Position numbers and translations under genes: made by a program
Origin: [Phialemoniopsis] sp. UDSM-2020
Taxonomy: Eukaryota; Ascomycota; Sordariomycetes; Thyridiales; Thyridiaceae
Assembly: GCA_018873225.1 (NCBI GenBank)
Contig: JAEILZ010000002.1
Location: forward strand, 5,394,001 to 5,458,000
DNA: 64,000 nt
Reading direction: 5' to 3'
Shown here: positions 21,727 to 32,331 of the stretch, piece by piece
Position numbering within the stretch: the stretch's first letter is position 1
Layout of the letters: each line of letters starts with the position of its first letter
Notes under the pieces: model-generated
Database searches by the model: none
Told to the model about the DNA's origin: nothing
Seen by the model: only the letters and a program-made list of their open reading frames with translations

Positions 21727-23061
21727 ATGGACTGCTTTGCTGCCGTACCACCGGTGATTCTTTGCGAGATCCTCAAGTTTTTGCCTAATCTACATTCCCT
21801 GCATAATCTGCGCCGCGCGTCACCGGCAGTGAACAGCCTCCTACACGAGGAGATTTGTCCCATCGCGGCGGAAATTGTAGAGAGCATCATCTCATCGACC
21901 CTCGTACACAGCACACGGCTCACTGTGCGGCTTGTCGTCCTACTGGCCTGGGGCCCCGACGGCCACAGCGTTCTCTTCGAGTCGCCAGAAGATCTTCGAG
22001 ACACCCTCTGGGCCACGGACAATGAAACCCTGCCGGCGCGAGGAAGGCATCGAAACACAATAGGACGTCGCCCTCTGACACGCTATGCTGGTCTTGCATC
22101 GGCGGTGATTGTCCGGGTCGTCGCTCTTGCTGAACGGGTTCACGAGCTCGGCCATCGCTGCTTCCACGTCATGCTTGCTCGCATCCTGGCATCGAAGCCT
22201 CGCCGACCGAAAGACCCATCACTCAACCATCGCGAATACCTGCTCGCAGTCAAAATTGCGATGCGAGCGCGGGCACCGGCTCGGCCGCCCACACCGGAGC
22301 CCGAGTCGGAGCCGGTGCCGTTCCCTCCCGCTGCAACCGCGCCGCCTTCCTGGGGAGAGACACAGCGCCTCGAGGCCGTGTCGTGGCATTATGCTCTGCA
22401 AGCCATGGTATCCTATATGCCACTGCCAGCCGACAATGTCACATCGACATGGCAGGCATCAGTCAACGCAGTGTTCCAGCCACCCAATGAAGACCACGAT
22501 CCTCATTGGAGGCACTATAGCGCCCTGGAAGAGTGCCTTCCGGAGGAGCCTATGCGGCTGTCTGAAGCAATCAACACACTGCCCGCCGTGAAACATGACT
22601 GCTGCCAGGGAGGCCCGCTCATGGACGACCATGAGGAGTGGAAGCCGCCCGCTCATATCCAGCAAGACAGACTCGACCTCTTGCCTGATTGGGATGTCTA
22701 TTCAACCTGGCTGCAATCGCCTATGAAGCGCGAAAATTGGAGCCCCATTTTCCTTGCTGATATGTGTACTTTCACTCATCTAGGCTTTTCGTTATGGTGC
22801 AGAAAGCGGATGGCCGCGCTGGGTTTCCAGACGCAAGCGGAGGCCAAGACACCACAGAGGTATCGCGTTGCGGGTTGGACCCAGATGAATGAGGATCGGC
22901 CGTACAATTGTGTAGTGTACTCGGATCAGTTTGCTTGCAGAAGCGTAATGTGTGATAGGCAGGTGGAAATCATGCACGAGCGGGTGGCAAGTTGGTGGGC
23001 TGAGCATGCTGTGAACCAGCCACCTCGCCGCGCGGGAGGCCAAGCAGGGTCGTCTTCTTGA
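21727..23061 (+). CDS. F-box-like domain protein, fungal-specific
   Basis: Single exon, 444 residues from the ATG at 21727. The N-terminus reads MDCFAAVPPVILCEILKFLP followed by LHSLHNLRRASPAVNSLLHE, the pattern of a degenerate F-box (hydrophobic P-x-x-[IVL]-x-x-x-I-L-x-x-L). The rest resembles the many fungal F-box-like proteins of unknown partners: a helical middle, a Pro/Glu-rich spacer (PTPEPESEPVPFPPAA, about 192-207) and a Cys/Trp-containing C-terminus without named motif. F-box proteins usually recruit substrates to SCF ubiquitin ligases through Skp1; here the substrate module is unknown. The frame is open up to an earlier ATG at 21640, but the residues in between are not conserved-looking, so 21727 is preferred. 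Confidence 0.6.
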   Translation: MDCFAAVPPVILCEILKFLPNLHSLHNLRRASPAVNSLLHEEICPIAAEIVESIISSTLVHSTRLTVRLVVLLAWGPDGHSVLFESPEDLRDTLWATDNETLPARGRHRNTIGRRPLTRYAGLASAVIVRVVALAERVHELGHRCFHVMLARILASKPRRPKDPSLNHREYLLAVKIAMRARAPARPPTPEPESEPVPFPPAATAPPSWGETQRLEAVSWHYALQAMVSYMPLPADNVTSTWQASVNAVFQPPNEDHDPHWRHYSALEECLPEEPMRLSEAINTLPAVKHDCCQGGPLMDDHEEWKPPAHIQQDRLDLLPDWDVYSTWLQSPMKRENWSPIFLADMCTFTHLGFSLWCRKRMAALGFQTQAEAKTPQRYRVAGWTQMNEDRPYNCVVYSDQFACRSVMCDRQVEIMHERVASWWAEHAVNQPPRRAGGQAGSSS

Positions 23062-23261
23062 TCTAAATCACTATCTATGTCTTGTTCTATCCCTCTAAAA
23101 ACACCAGACTGCCCTAGAAACCATGTTTCGGACCACAGCCATCCGATAAGCCAAGTCTAAACAACTCTTGCCACAGCTTCCATCCAGATCAAGAGAGCAG
23201 ACTCACTGCCCCTTGCAGTAACACTGACCATGTCGTGGGGGGTTGTGGAATGGTTGGCGGA

Positions 23262-25485
23262 TCACTTGACGGACTTGTCATTATGTTGATCGACCTGAAC
23301 AGATGTCGCCGTATTGGATATAACGGATGTATCCCCAGACTGCACCGCAGCAGACTTCTCGGACTGCCCATGCCTGAGCGCCCTCCATACCTGTGCGAGC
23401 TGCCTGCGGCCGTCGATGATGGGGAAGAAGCCCGCGACGAGCATTGTACCCCACACCCATATGATTGCTACCACGATCCATGCTGTGAAGAAGGACTTGG
23501 AAAACACATAGCTCGCAGCGTACATGGGAAGGGGCCTACACACGAGCGAAGCTTGTCAGTTGCCAGTGCCAGGTGGAGTCTGGTATCGCGTAAAGAAAAC
23601 TCACCACAGAACCCAGTGTCCTAAGAAGGTTGCAGCAGACCATATGGAGGCGATCTTGCCCCAGTGCTTGAACTTGGCCTTGTTAGTCTCATAGCTGTTG
23701 GCCTCCTCATCAAGGATGCCCGATCTCGCGACGCCTTCGTCATCGCTGTCAAAGGCAAGCCGCTCCTTGCGGAAGTCTGCCCAGTTGTAGTTCGCTGGCT
23801 TCACAAGAGAAATAGCAACCGAGTACAATGCTGGGCTGAATGCAGAAGCGACAGTGCCATACACGCACGGTAGAATCAGCCCTGTCGATGGTACTGATAT
23901 CTCGCCCTCGAAGGCGTACGCTGTGCCGAGCCAGACGGCGATGCCAGTCGTCATCCCCAAAAGGGGCGAGACAATGGCCGCAACCCTTGACTGCCTCTTC
24001 CAGAGAATGGTGAAGACGGTAGGAAAAATGCCAGGGCAGGTCAGGACGCCGAGCATGTACAATGTCCAACCCAGATCGACCTTACCGTAGTGCAGCGCCG
24101 TCGAGAAGCACGCGGAAAAGAGACCGAAGAAGACGACACCGATGTGGCTCCAGCGGATGACATCCGTGTCCGTGGCGGAGCGGTTGAAGTACTGTCGGTA
24201 TATATCAAAGGAGAGAATCGAGGAGACTGATATCACCTGCGCCGAAATCGTCGACGTCACCGCCATGAAGGTGATGATGAGAATAGCGGCCGCACCACCC
24301 TTGCCAGCCACGGCGATGGCGGCGTACGGGAGGACCAAACCGTTCGAGACCTCAGTGGCACTCATGCGCCGTGGGAAGGTCGGAAAGCGCGGCGTGCCCT
24401 CTAGGGCGACGGCGGTCAGACTCATCAAGGTACCCAGGCACCACGGGATAGCGAAGTACGCAATACCCCCGACGACATACCCGGGAACTACGGCTTGGGG
24501 CGCGGCGCTGAAGGCCTTGACAAAGAAGCCAGTGTCCATGATGACGAGACCGAAGTTGGCCAGGATGTGGATGATGCCGAACAGGATACCCTGTTGACTA
24601 TTGTTAGTCTGGGGCTGTGTAGGCCGTTCACTTGACTTCTACTTACACCATGGCTGGTCATTGTGAGGTATGAGCCATTCTGGTTCCCTTCGACGGGGTG
24701 TTGCTCGCCTGCTGCAACAAGCAGATCGAACAAGTGTCCCGGAGAGCTTATCTCTGGTGTCCGGAACGTCACGATTGTGAAGAAGCAGATGATGATTGTG
24801 ATCACAAATGTGTGAAAGTAGTCAGTTAGGAAGGTGGCCTTGATACCGCCGACGAAAGTGTAGAGCACCACGCCGACAGGTAAGAGAAAGGTTGCGGCAA
24901 TGATATGCATGCCCGTCCTGAATGTTGTCAGCGCTCAAGAAACATATGTAGGGGTTCATGAGGGACTTACAGAGCGCTGATAGCAGCACTGGCACCAAGA
25001 AGCATGTTTGCAATAGCAATGATATTGTTGATTAGGCACAAGACGATCCAGACAATATGCCCAACCTTGCCGTATCGGATCCGCACAATTTCCAGCAATG
25101 TATGGGCCTCTGGAATGCGAAGCTTGCAGGCGATTCCCAATAGAGCGAAGAAGACGATCATGGGCGAGCACCCAGCAGCGAACCAGAATGGACCAGCAAG
25201 ACCGAAGTTGTATCCGACCAGTGTACTCCCCAGCATGGCTGTACTCCAGAGCCACGAAGAGATGACCGCGGACGCAGTCAGCCCCGTGCGAACTGTCCGG
25301 TTCGCTGTCATGAACATCTCTGTGCGGCGGTTGTCTTCGCCAACTGTCTTCTTCATAAGCCAGGTCACGAAGACCATCACAAAGGCAATAACGAAGCCGA
25401 TGACAACCACCACTACGTACCCAACAGCTTGGGACAGTGGTGGCTCGACGACATCGTTATCGGCTCGCGAGACTAACTGCGACAT
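23262..25485 (-). CDS. DUR3: DUR3-type urea/polyamine transporter (solute:sodium symporter family)
   Basis: complement(join(23262..23535,23605..24590,24647..24917,24971..25485)), 681 residues, three introns of 53-69 bp, all phase-consistent. About 15 hydrophobic segments are visible, the SSS-fold number for Dur3. Family blocks include WLWSTAMLGSTLVGYNFGLA, LTGMHIIAATFLLPVGVVLY, FVGGIKATFLTDYFHTFVIT, SYLTMTSHGGILFGIIHILA and MAVTSTISAQVISVSSILSF. Dur3 is a plasma-membrane, proton-coupled high-affinity urea uptake system, usually induced by nitrogen limitation through GATA factors (AreA/Nit2). Divergent from an FMN-dependent monooxygenase (958 bp), which suggests joint control. No urease or urea amidolyase gene is in the window. 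Paralogues of Dur3 are common in fungi, so the substrate may differ. Confidence 0.9.
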
Positions 25486-26443
25486 GATTGAGATCTCTTG
25501 CGCCGAAAATTCAAAGATCTGTCGTGCGGGAGCTTGGAGTCGATCAGAGCAATTCTGGTTGCTTTCCTCAGGAAGAGGCGATCCTCCCCAACATTGCCTC
25601 TTATGCGTGCCATTGCGACCCCGGGTAAGAGCTGGGGTTCACGGCTCCGTGATCCACAACAAATCCCTCGGGTGTGCATGTCCTGATGTGTGCATCCTGT
25701 ATGTTTCTTGCGTGATAGCTCGAGTGGAGACTACGCTGAAAATTAAGGGACGTGTGTTTTGCTGCTTTGTTTGCCGTTGCTGGCTGCGGGTGTCAGTCGG
25801 GAGCTGATGTCGTGATCTTAGTCGCGGTCGCGTCAATCTGCAACGGTAGGCCGGCACCCGAGTTTGGGGAAATTCCCCACCTCAACGAAGAATTACCGTT
25901 ACGGCATTAATGAAAGAGGCGCGGGATCCCCAGAAACGTCCTGTCTCCATTGGCTTGTTTGTTTATCGTACAGAATCTTTCTCATCAGGGTTGGCAGGAA
26001 GCCACAGCTAGTCGATGACATGTGAAATCACGTCAGTGTACTAGAGGTGCGTTTACTTGGCGATCCCACAGACTACTCCGTATTCATACAATGGTTGTCA
26101 ATCCCGTGCATTTCATGTCGAATCAGGGGTAGCTTGCGTTGTCGTCATAGCATGTTGAAGTTGCGTTGCTTCAGGTACCGAAATCTCATTGATCAGTATC
26201 AGGACCTGCAGCTTGTTGAGCGATCAAGCTAACCATACTTGACACACAATCAGGCCATATGCTTGACGACCTGAGCGCGAATATCTGGACCTAGCTGCAT
26301 CTATACCTCCTCATACTCGAAGGGCCAGATTGTAAAGGTTCAAATTTCGTTGATACCGCTTGTTATATGCGGCGCTAGAAGCCCCTACCCCGGCAGAACA
26401 ATCGTCACATCATCCCCCACAGATCTCGACGAGACGCCAAACC
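25486..26443. promoter_or_regulatory. Divergent promoter between DUR3 and FMN monooxygenase 1
   Basis: 958 bp. A near-palindromic GGGGAAATTCCCC lies at 25866-25878. No coding sequence is supported, and I do not assign GATA-factor sites with confidence. Confidence 0.4.
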
Positions 26444-27967
26444 ATGTCGGAGAAGAAGCAGCTCATTATCAATGCCTTTGTCGAGTCTTGCAGTGGCCAC
26501 CAGTCCCCGGGACTTTGGGCTCACCCTGACGATAAATCCTGGCAGTTCAACAACGTGAAGCATTGGGTTGAATTGGCGAAGACTCTAGAAAAAGCAAAAT
26601 TTCACGGAGTCTTCATTGCAGATGTCTTGGTAAGCTGAAGTCATCGCTTTCGACTAGGAGATAATGGTCATCTGAACAGGCTACAAACCTAGGGCGCTTA
26701 TGATGTCTACAAAGGACCCAAGAATGCAGCACCGGCAATTTCGTCTGGTGCCCAGTGGCCCATCAACGACCCCTTGGCTGTTGTCTCTGCTATGGCCGCG
26801 GTCACTGAGAACCTAGAGTTTGGGTTGACAGTTGCAACGACCTATGAGCAGCCATATCACCTGGCGAGGAGACTGAGTACGCTCGATCACCTGTCCGGAG
26901 GCCGCATTGGATGGAACATCGTCACGGGCTACCTCGACTCGGCAGCCCGCAATCTTGGCCACACGGAGCAGCCAGATCACGACCAGCGATACGCCATCGC
27001 CGAAGAGTACATAGAGGTGATGTACAAACTCTGGTAGGGCATGTCATGCAGAGGTTATGCTCATACGATGTACTGACCAACGAACAGGCAGGCGTCTTGG
27101 CGAGACGATGCGGTCAAGCTAGACCGCGAGAAGCGCATCTATACGGATCCGGCACTCGTCCGCACCATTGATCATGTAGGCAAGTACTACACCGTCCCGG
27201 GCCCGCACATCTGCCAGCCCTCGCCGCAGCGTACGCCTGTCATTATGCAGGCCGGAACTTCGAAAGCCGGCAAAGCTTTCGCGGCTAGGAACGCCGAGGT
27301 CATCTTCGTTGCGGGCCACAGCCCCTCCGTTGTCGCGAAGAACATCGCCGAGACGCGCGCCGCAGCTCGAGATGACTACGGCCGGGATCCATCCACCATC
27401 AAGTTCCTCGCCATGTTCTGTCCCATTCTTGGGACTACAGAGGAAGAGGCGCAGGCCAAGTATCAAGAGTACCTGTCGTATGGCTCTGAAGAAGGTGCAC
27501 TGGCCTTGTTCGGCGGGTGGACTGGGATCGATCTCGCCAAGTATGATGACGACCAAGAACTGCGGCACGTGGAGAGCAACGCTATCCGGTCCGCGGTAGA
27601 AGGCTGGTCCAAGGCATCACCGGGCGTGCCCAAGTGGACCAAGCACACCGTTGCCAATCACATCAAGGTCGGCGGGCTTGGTGCCACCTACGTCGGCACG
27701 CCGAAGACTATTGCTGATGAGATGGAACGCTGGGTGCGTGAGGCTGATGTCGACGGCTTCAACCTCGCGTACGCCGTGTTCCCAAAGACGTTCGAGGATG
27801 TCATTGAGCTACTACTTCCCGAGCTCCGAACACGTGGGCTATTTTGGGATGGGTACTCAGTTGAGGGTGGCACCTATCGCGAGAACCTGTACGGGAAGGC
27901 TGGTGTCAGCAGGCCGCCGGCCGATCACCCGGCAGCGCAATATCACTGGAGGGCGGACAGTGCATAA
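26444..27967 (+). CDS. FMN-dependent monooxygenase, luciferase-like NtaA/SnaA/DszA family (copy 1)
   Basis: join(26444..26629,26693..27033,27088..27967), 468 residues, introns of 63 and 54 bp. The TIM-barrel luciferase-like family is recognised from the start (NAFVESCSGHQSPGLWAHP), GAYDVYKGPKNAAP, the flavin-site block LARRLSTLDHLSGGRIGWNIVTGYLDSAARN, HDQRYAIAEEYIEVMYKLW, then PQRTPVIMQAGTSKAGKAFAAR and the C-terminal GGLGATYVGTPKTIADEMERW with DGFNLAYAVFPKTFEDVIE. These two-component enzymes use FMNH2 delivered by a separate reductase to oxygenate nitrilotriacetate, sulfonates, dibenzothiophene sulfone and similar compounds. No flavin reductase is in the window. Its divergent partner is a DUR3-type transporter, hinting at a nitrogen-containing substrate. 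The second acceptor (27087) is fixed by WQASWRDDAVKLD. Confidence 0.88.
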
Positions 27968-28121
27968 GTTGATCTCAGTCTCGTGTTGTTTGAAGAAAGA
28001 AAAATCTCAACGCAGGATCAAAAGCACATTGTTTCAGAGAGCATGGATCAATTAATGATTTCTCTATTAAGCACTTGCACTCCAGCAAGAATAACTTATC
28101 GCCTTACAAACTTCCCTTGGC

Positions 28122-29484
28122 TTAATGCGACCCATTCACGCCATTCGTTTGGCCGTTGACTAAAGTACAAATTAGCTAATGGCTACTGAGAAGAGTTTGA
28201 AGTGGTAGTAAACTTACCGTTAGTCAAGCCTAGAACCTTCTCGTTCCTACCCACAATCTCCTCAGCATTCTTGGCCCTGCGCGGCGCCAGCGACAGCTTG
28301 CCCAGCACCGCGTACTGCGTGGCACCGCCCGCTGCGGGGATGTTGTTGGCCAAGCTGCGCTTGTTCGCGAACGCCAGCGTAGCGAACTTGATGGCCTCCT
28401 TGTACGCCGCCGGCAGGCCGAACTTGTCGCTGACCGTCAGCTCCAGACCGTGCTGCCCTAGCTCCGCCCCGAGCAGGTGCATCAGCTCCGCGTTGCGCGT
28501 GCCGCCGCCCGATGCGATGACGCGCTTCAGACCAGGCGCCCGCGGCACCACGTGCTCGACGATGCTGCGCGTGACGGCCACGGCGGTGAACTGCGTCATG
28601 GTGGCGAGCAGGTCCTCGGTCGACGACGACGCGTGCCGCTCGAGGATGGCGTCGGCGTACGAGGCGCCGAAGTCGAGGCGCCACGCCGAGCGCGGGGGCT
28701 TGCGGTCGAAAAAGGCGTGCGTGAGCAGCTCCTCGAGCAGGGCCGGGATGACCTTGCCCTTGGCGGCGAGCTCGCCGTCCTTGTCGTAGCCCCTGCCGGT
28801 GCGCGCCTTGACGACGTGGTCGATCATGACGTTGCCCGGGCCCGTGTCGAAGGCCATCATCTTGCTGCGGTCGGCGTCGGCGAGCTGCACGTTGGCGATG
28901 CCGCCGATGTTGAGCGTGGCCGTCGGCCCGTCCTCGTTGCGGAAGGCGACGAAGTCGAGGTACTGCATCAGAGGGGCTGCTGAGCCGCCGAGCGCGTGGT
29001 CGATGGGCCGGAACTGGGTGACGGTGTCGACGTCTGTGAGCGCGGCGACGACGCCCGACTCGGCGATGAAGAAGCCGCAGGGGTAGCCGCCCTTGAGCCA
29101 GAGGTCGGTCAGGCTCTTGTTGCCGCTTAGTATGTATTCACGTTCTAGGTCACGGTTTGGGGGCTCTTGGTATATCGTCTGGCCATCGTATCCCACGACA
29201 TCAATGTCCTCGGGCTTCAGTCCCGCCTTCTCCATCAGGCTGTTCGCCGCCTCTGCGTACAGAGCACCGGCGACGTAGTTCAGTCTCGTCATCTCGAATA
29301 TAGTGAGCTCATTGTTGAACGCCCTTAGGATTAGAGGCTGGAGTTCGAGCGGCCAGTCGATGGTGATACCGTCGATGTACTTTGGACGCGCCGGGTGTCC
29401 ATCCTCTGCGAGCTCGATCGAGCAGAGGACGGCATCGACGCCGTCAAAGGATGAACCGCTGTTGAGACCGATGATGTACGGCAT
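28122..29484 (-). CDS. Anhydro-N-acetylmuramic acid kinase (AnmK) / levoglucosan-kinase family sugar kinase
   Basis: complement(join(28122..28159,28218..29484)), 434 residues. The short last exon replaces the read-through tail with VNGQTNGVNGSH. It has the AnmK-family ASKHA fold: phosphate-1 loop IIGLNSGSSFDGVDAVL, LNIGGIANVQL, the AFDTGPGNVMIDHVV block holding the catalytic base (Asp213, aligned with Asp182 of E. coli AnmK) and GGGTRNAELMHLLGAELG. The usual HGQTI is YDGQTIYQEPP. AnmK opens the 1,6-anhydro ring of anhMurNAc while phosphorylating it; the yeast relative levoglucosan kinase does the same to levoglucosan, giving glucose-6-phosphate. Fungi lack peptidoglycan, so a 1,6-anhydrosugar substrate is more likely. 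The next genes are a transaldolase and a sugar transporter sharing an upstream motif. Bacterial ancestry is likely but untested. Confidence 0.85.
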
Positions 29485-29730
29485 GTTGGCTGGTAGGAAC
29501 GATTGGATGGTTCAGTGTTGCATATGCGCGTTTGAAGGGACACGATGGAGGTAACACGAACTTGCTTAAATGCGACAAAACGAAGCTCTGGAAACAGAGA
29601 ACAGCTCTTCGGAGCTCTTCCACGGAGACATGTGCATGGCTCCGATCTCAGGAGTTACCGTCCTAGTGCCTCGTGATGTGGATTGCCCGGTAGTTGCGTC
29701 CACCTGATCCAGAACAAAGACTTTCAAGGG

Positions 29731-29744
29731 CGGATCATCCCCCG
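29731..29744 (-). promoter_or_regulatory. CGG-N8-CCG element, site A
   Basis: On the minus strand this reads CGGGGGATGATCCG. It matches three other sites nearby at CGGGGGAT plus CCG, an inverted pair of CGG half-sites 8 bp apart, the kind of target used by Zn2Cys6 dimers. Confidence 0.6.
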
Positions 29745-29860
29745 ACATGACTACGTTTGGCGACCTTCCCTTCGATGTACACTATCACAGATCCCTTTGC
29801 CCTAAGAGGAATGATCTGACAGAGGTCATCGACAAGGGGAGTGTGTAGCCGATGTGGGGT

Positions 29861-29874
29861 CGGGGGATGCTCCG
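29861..29874 (+). promoter_or_regulatory. CGG-N8-CCG element, site B
   Basis: Reads CGGGGGATGCTCCG on the + strand. Same element as sites A, C and D; upstream of the AnmK-family kinase. Confidence 0.6.
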
Positions 29875-30301
29875 AAGTGGATATTAGTACACGACTCGCG
29901 TTGAACTCCAGGCACTTGTGCCGAGGAGAACACCAGAAGTTGCGCTAAGATTTGATGATTAGACCCTTGAAGCTTGGGGAAATGCTGTGTGCCTGACGCT
30001 GGCTCCGGTTATTCGGAAAACCTGGCTGAAAGCTGGCGAACACGAAGTCTAGACTGCCCCTGAGTATTTTCGACGTCCAGGTGATCAATCGAGTTTCAGC
30101 TCATCGATCGAATACCGATCGGGTGGAAAGACACATTCAAGCTGCCTAACTTTGACAAGTCATCGAGCAATCAGCCATTATGGGCATGACACGAGCAGTC
30201 CAAAAACAATCGATGTGTTGTCCCCTGGTTTGCGTATTGTCTATCAATGAGTTCTTCTCTATATGCTGTCTATCTATGGCTTAATTGCATGATACAAACA
30301 T

Positions 30302-31390
30302 TCAGTGATTCCCCCAGAGCATGGTCTCCAAGAGTTGCTTCAGCTTGTCCGTATCCTCGCCAAACCTCCTCATCGCGTCAGCAGACTTCTCCACTGCGCA
30401 AGCATCAGCATTGAATGCCCATCGGAAGGCCGCCTCATCGTCAATGTAGGACACCCTTGTGAGGTTGGTAGCGGCTTGTGCTGTTGTCATTGTCAGTGTT
30501 ATGTTTGTCAAGAGTTGGACGACGGGAAACATACCACTCTCCAGTGTCAGCTTCGCAACGATGGGTTCCGTCTCCTTCTCCACCGCCTCGAGAATGGCAG
30601 GGGCAGCAGTCAACAGGTCGATGCCAGCAAGTTGCCTTACTTGATTGACGTTGCGGAAGCTGGCCGCCATGACCTTGGTCTTGTAGCCGTGTTTCCTCAA
30701 GTAGTTCTGGATGTTTGACACTGTAGACACGCCTAGGTCACCCTCGGCGCCTTGCAGCTTGCCCCAGTCCGCGATGCGTCCGACATACGGCGCAATGGCA
30801 TCGACGCCAGCCTCGGCAGCGGCAATGGCCTGCGTCAGCCCAAACACCACAGTGACGAGACAGCTGACGCCATGCTCCTGTTGCAGGATGCGAGCCGCTT
30901 TGATGCCCTCCCAGGTGGCGCTGATCTTGATGCGAACCCCTTCCTTGGGTACGCCCTGCTCGCGGTATAGCTCAATGATGCGCAGCGCCGACGCGACCGT
31001 CTTGTCGGTGTCAAAGGACAGCGCGACGTCTACCTCGGTGCTGATGCGCCCGGTCAGCTGATAGATCTGCGTGCCGAACTGGACGGCAAGGTGGTCGACG
31101 GCAGCGGTGAGACGGTCGGCCTGGGAAGTCGCAGAAGGGAGGGCTTTCGCGTATGCAATGGTGTTGTCGAGGAGAGCTTTATACGACGGGCTTTGCGCAG
31201 CGGCGTAGAGGAGTGACGGGTTGGTCGTTCCTTCGGAGGCGTTAAAGCGGGCGATTTCTAAGTGAGGATGTCAGTCAATCCGTCAGTAAACTGTTTCGAG
31301 AGCAACTCGTGGCGTACTATCAAAGTCTGCCGTGTCCGCGATTACGACCGTGCCAGCTGCCTGGAGCTGTTGAAGGGGTGTAGCTGTCAT
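30302..31390 (-). CDS. Transaldolase
   Basis: complement(join(30302..30480,30535..31257,31318..31390)), 324 residues, the standard length. The second intron is 54 bp, stop-free and in frame, so an unspliced reading would insert 18 extra residues between KLTLES and AQAATNLTRVSY. The start contains VVIADTADFDKIARFNASEGTTNPSLLYAAAQ, the conserved (D-T)-x-DF and TTNPSL motifs; the Schiff-base lysine lies in GVRIKISATWEGIKAA, followed by SCLVTVVFGLTQAIAAAEAG and ISPYVG-like IAPYVGRIADW. Transaldolase moves a dihydroxyacetone unit between sugar phosphates in the cytosolic pentose phosphate pathway. Its position between a kinase, a sugar transporter and shared promoter motifs suggests this is a cluster-specific copy, with the housekeeping gene elsewhere; that is inference. 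Confidence 0.92.
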
Positions 31391-31766
31391 TGTGTTGTGT
31401 CTTCCTTACGTCAATGATGGTGCTGAGACTGGCTTCTACCCTTCTATCGCCTCTGGAGTTGAGAGGCGTTCGTCAGTGATATAGTTCAAAGCGATAGGGA
31501 TAATACCTCCATGAACAGGGTGATCGTACCTTATCCAGCTCTTACCAATGTTGGCTTGCAGTAAAAGAAGCTCCTGGTTTGCAAACGGAGACACATACAC
31601 GCATGCGTCGCGACTTGTCAGCTTTCTTCCGATGGCTCCAGTCTGAAGACCACATGGCATGATCTGGATCTAGCGCTTCTTGCATTAGCACGTTTGTCCC
31701 GCATCTTTTGACGTGAAGATCTTTCCTGGTTGCATGTGGGAGGAACGGTCATCGGAAGCCCTCCGT

Positions 31767-31780
31767 CGGCGTATCCCCCG
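31767..31780 (-). promoter_or_regulatory. CGG-N8-CCG element, site C
   Basis: Minus-strand reading CGGGGGATACGCCG. In the divergent transaldolase/transporter promoter. Confidence 0.6.
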
Positions 31781-31876
31781 ATAGACATACCAGGATCCAC
31801 ACCAAGCACCAAGAACGCCCGGTCTCCGTCCCTAATGAAGAATCATTCCATCACATGGGACGGTTCAATTGGCCTT

Positions 31877-31890
31877 CGGCGCATCCCCCG
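31877..31890 (-). promoter_or_regulatory. CGG-N8-CCG element, site D
   Basis: Minus-strand reading CGGGGGATGCGCCG, one base different from site C and in the same orientation, 110 bp away (about ten helical turns). Confidence 0.6.
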
Positions 31891-32331
31891 ATCGCAGTAG
31901 CGTGATGCAAAAAGTCGTAAACACTAATGACAAACATGGGGAAACACTCTGGGGAACCATGATCGGATTCTCGAGCAGCGACCCCCTGACCCAACTTCCA
32001 CACTTCTCCTAGCATGCCCAATTCATTTCCCCAGCCCCATGTGCCGGTATTGCGCACGAGTGAAAGCCGGGTCCAGGCTCCAAATGCTTAGTCTGGGTGG
32101 TGTCAGGCCATTGCCCACCCGGTGTCCTAAATCGGAGGATAACCCCCTTCGATGTACTGTCGTCCTACAACATCAACAGCCGAGGGTCTCGCTTTAACTC
32201 CTTTCACGCGTCTATTTAATCACCTGCACGACCCGGCTACGTGGTAACTCATGCAGAGAGTTCCCAGTCACAGACACTTACCCCAGAGCCTCTTCAAAAC
32301 CCCGGATCGAACCCCACAGCCTCACGACATC

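Larger units (their letters stand above)
29485..30301. promoter_or_regulatory. Promoter region of the AnmK-family kinase with two CGG-N8-CCG sites
   Basis: 817 bp between the kinase start and the transaldolase stop. It holds two of the four shared CGG-N8-CCG elements (29731-29744 and 29861-29874), 247 and 377 bp upstream of the kinase ATG. No coding sequence is supported. Confidence 0.6.
31391..32331. promoter_or_regulatory. Divergent promoter between transaldolase and sugar transporter
   Basis: 941 bp carrying two CGG-N8-CCG elements (31767-31780 and 31877-31890) about 110 bp apart, near the middle. A CTATTTAATC stretch at about 32211-32220 could serve as the transporter core promoter. No coding sequence is supported. 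Confidence 0.6.
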
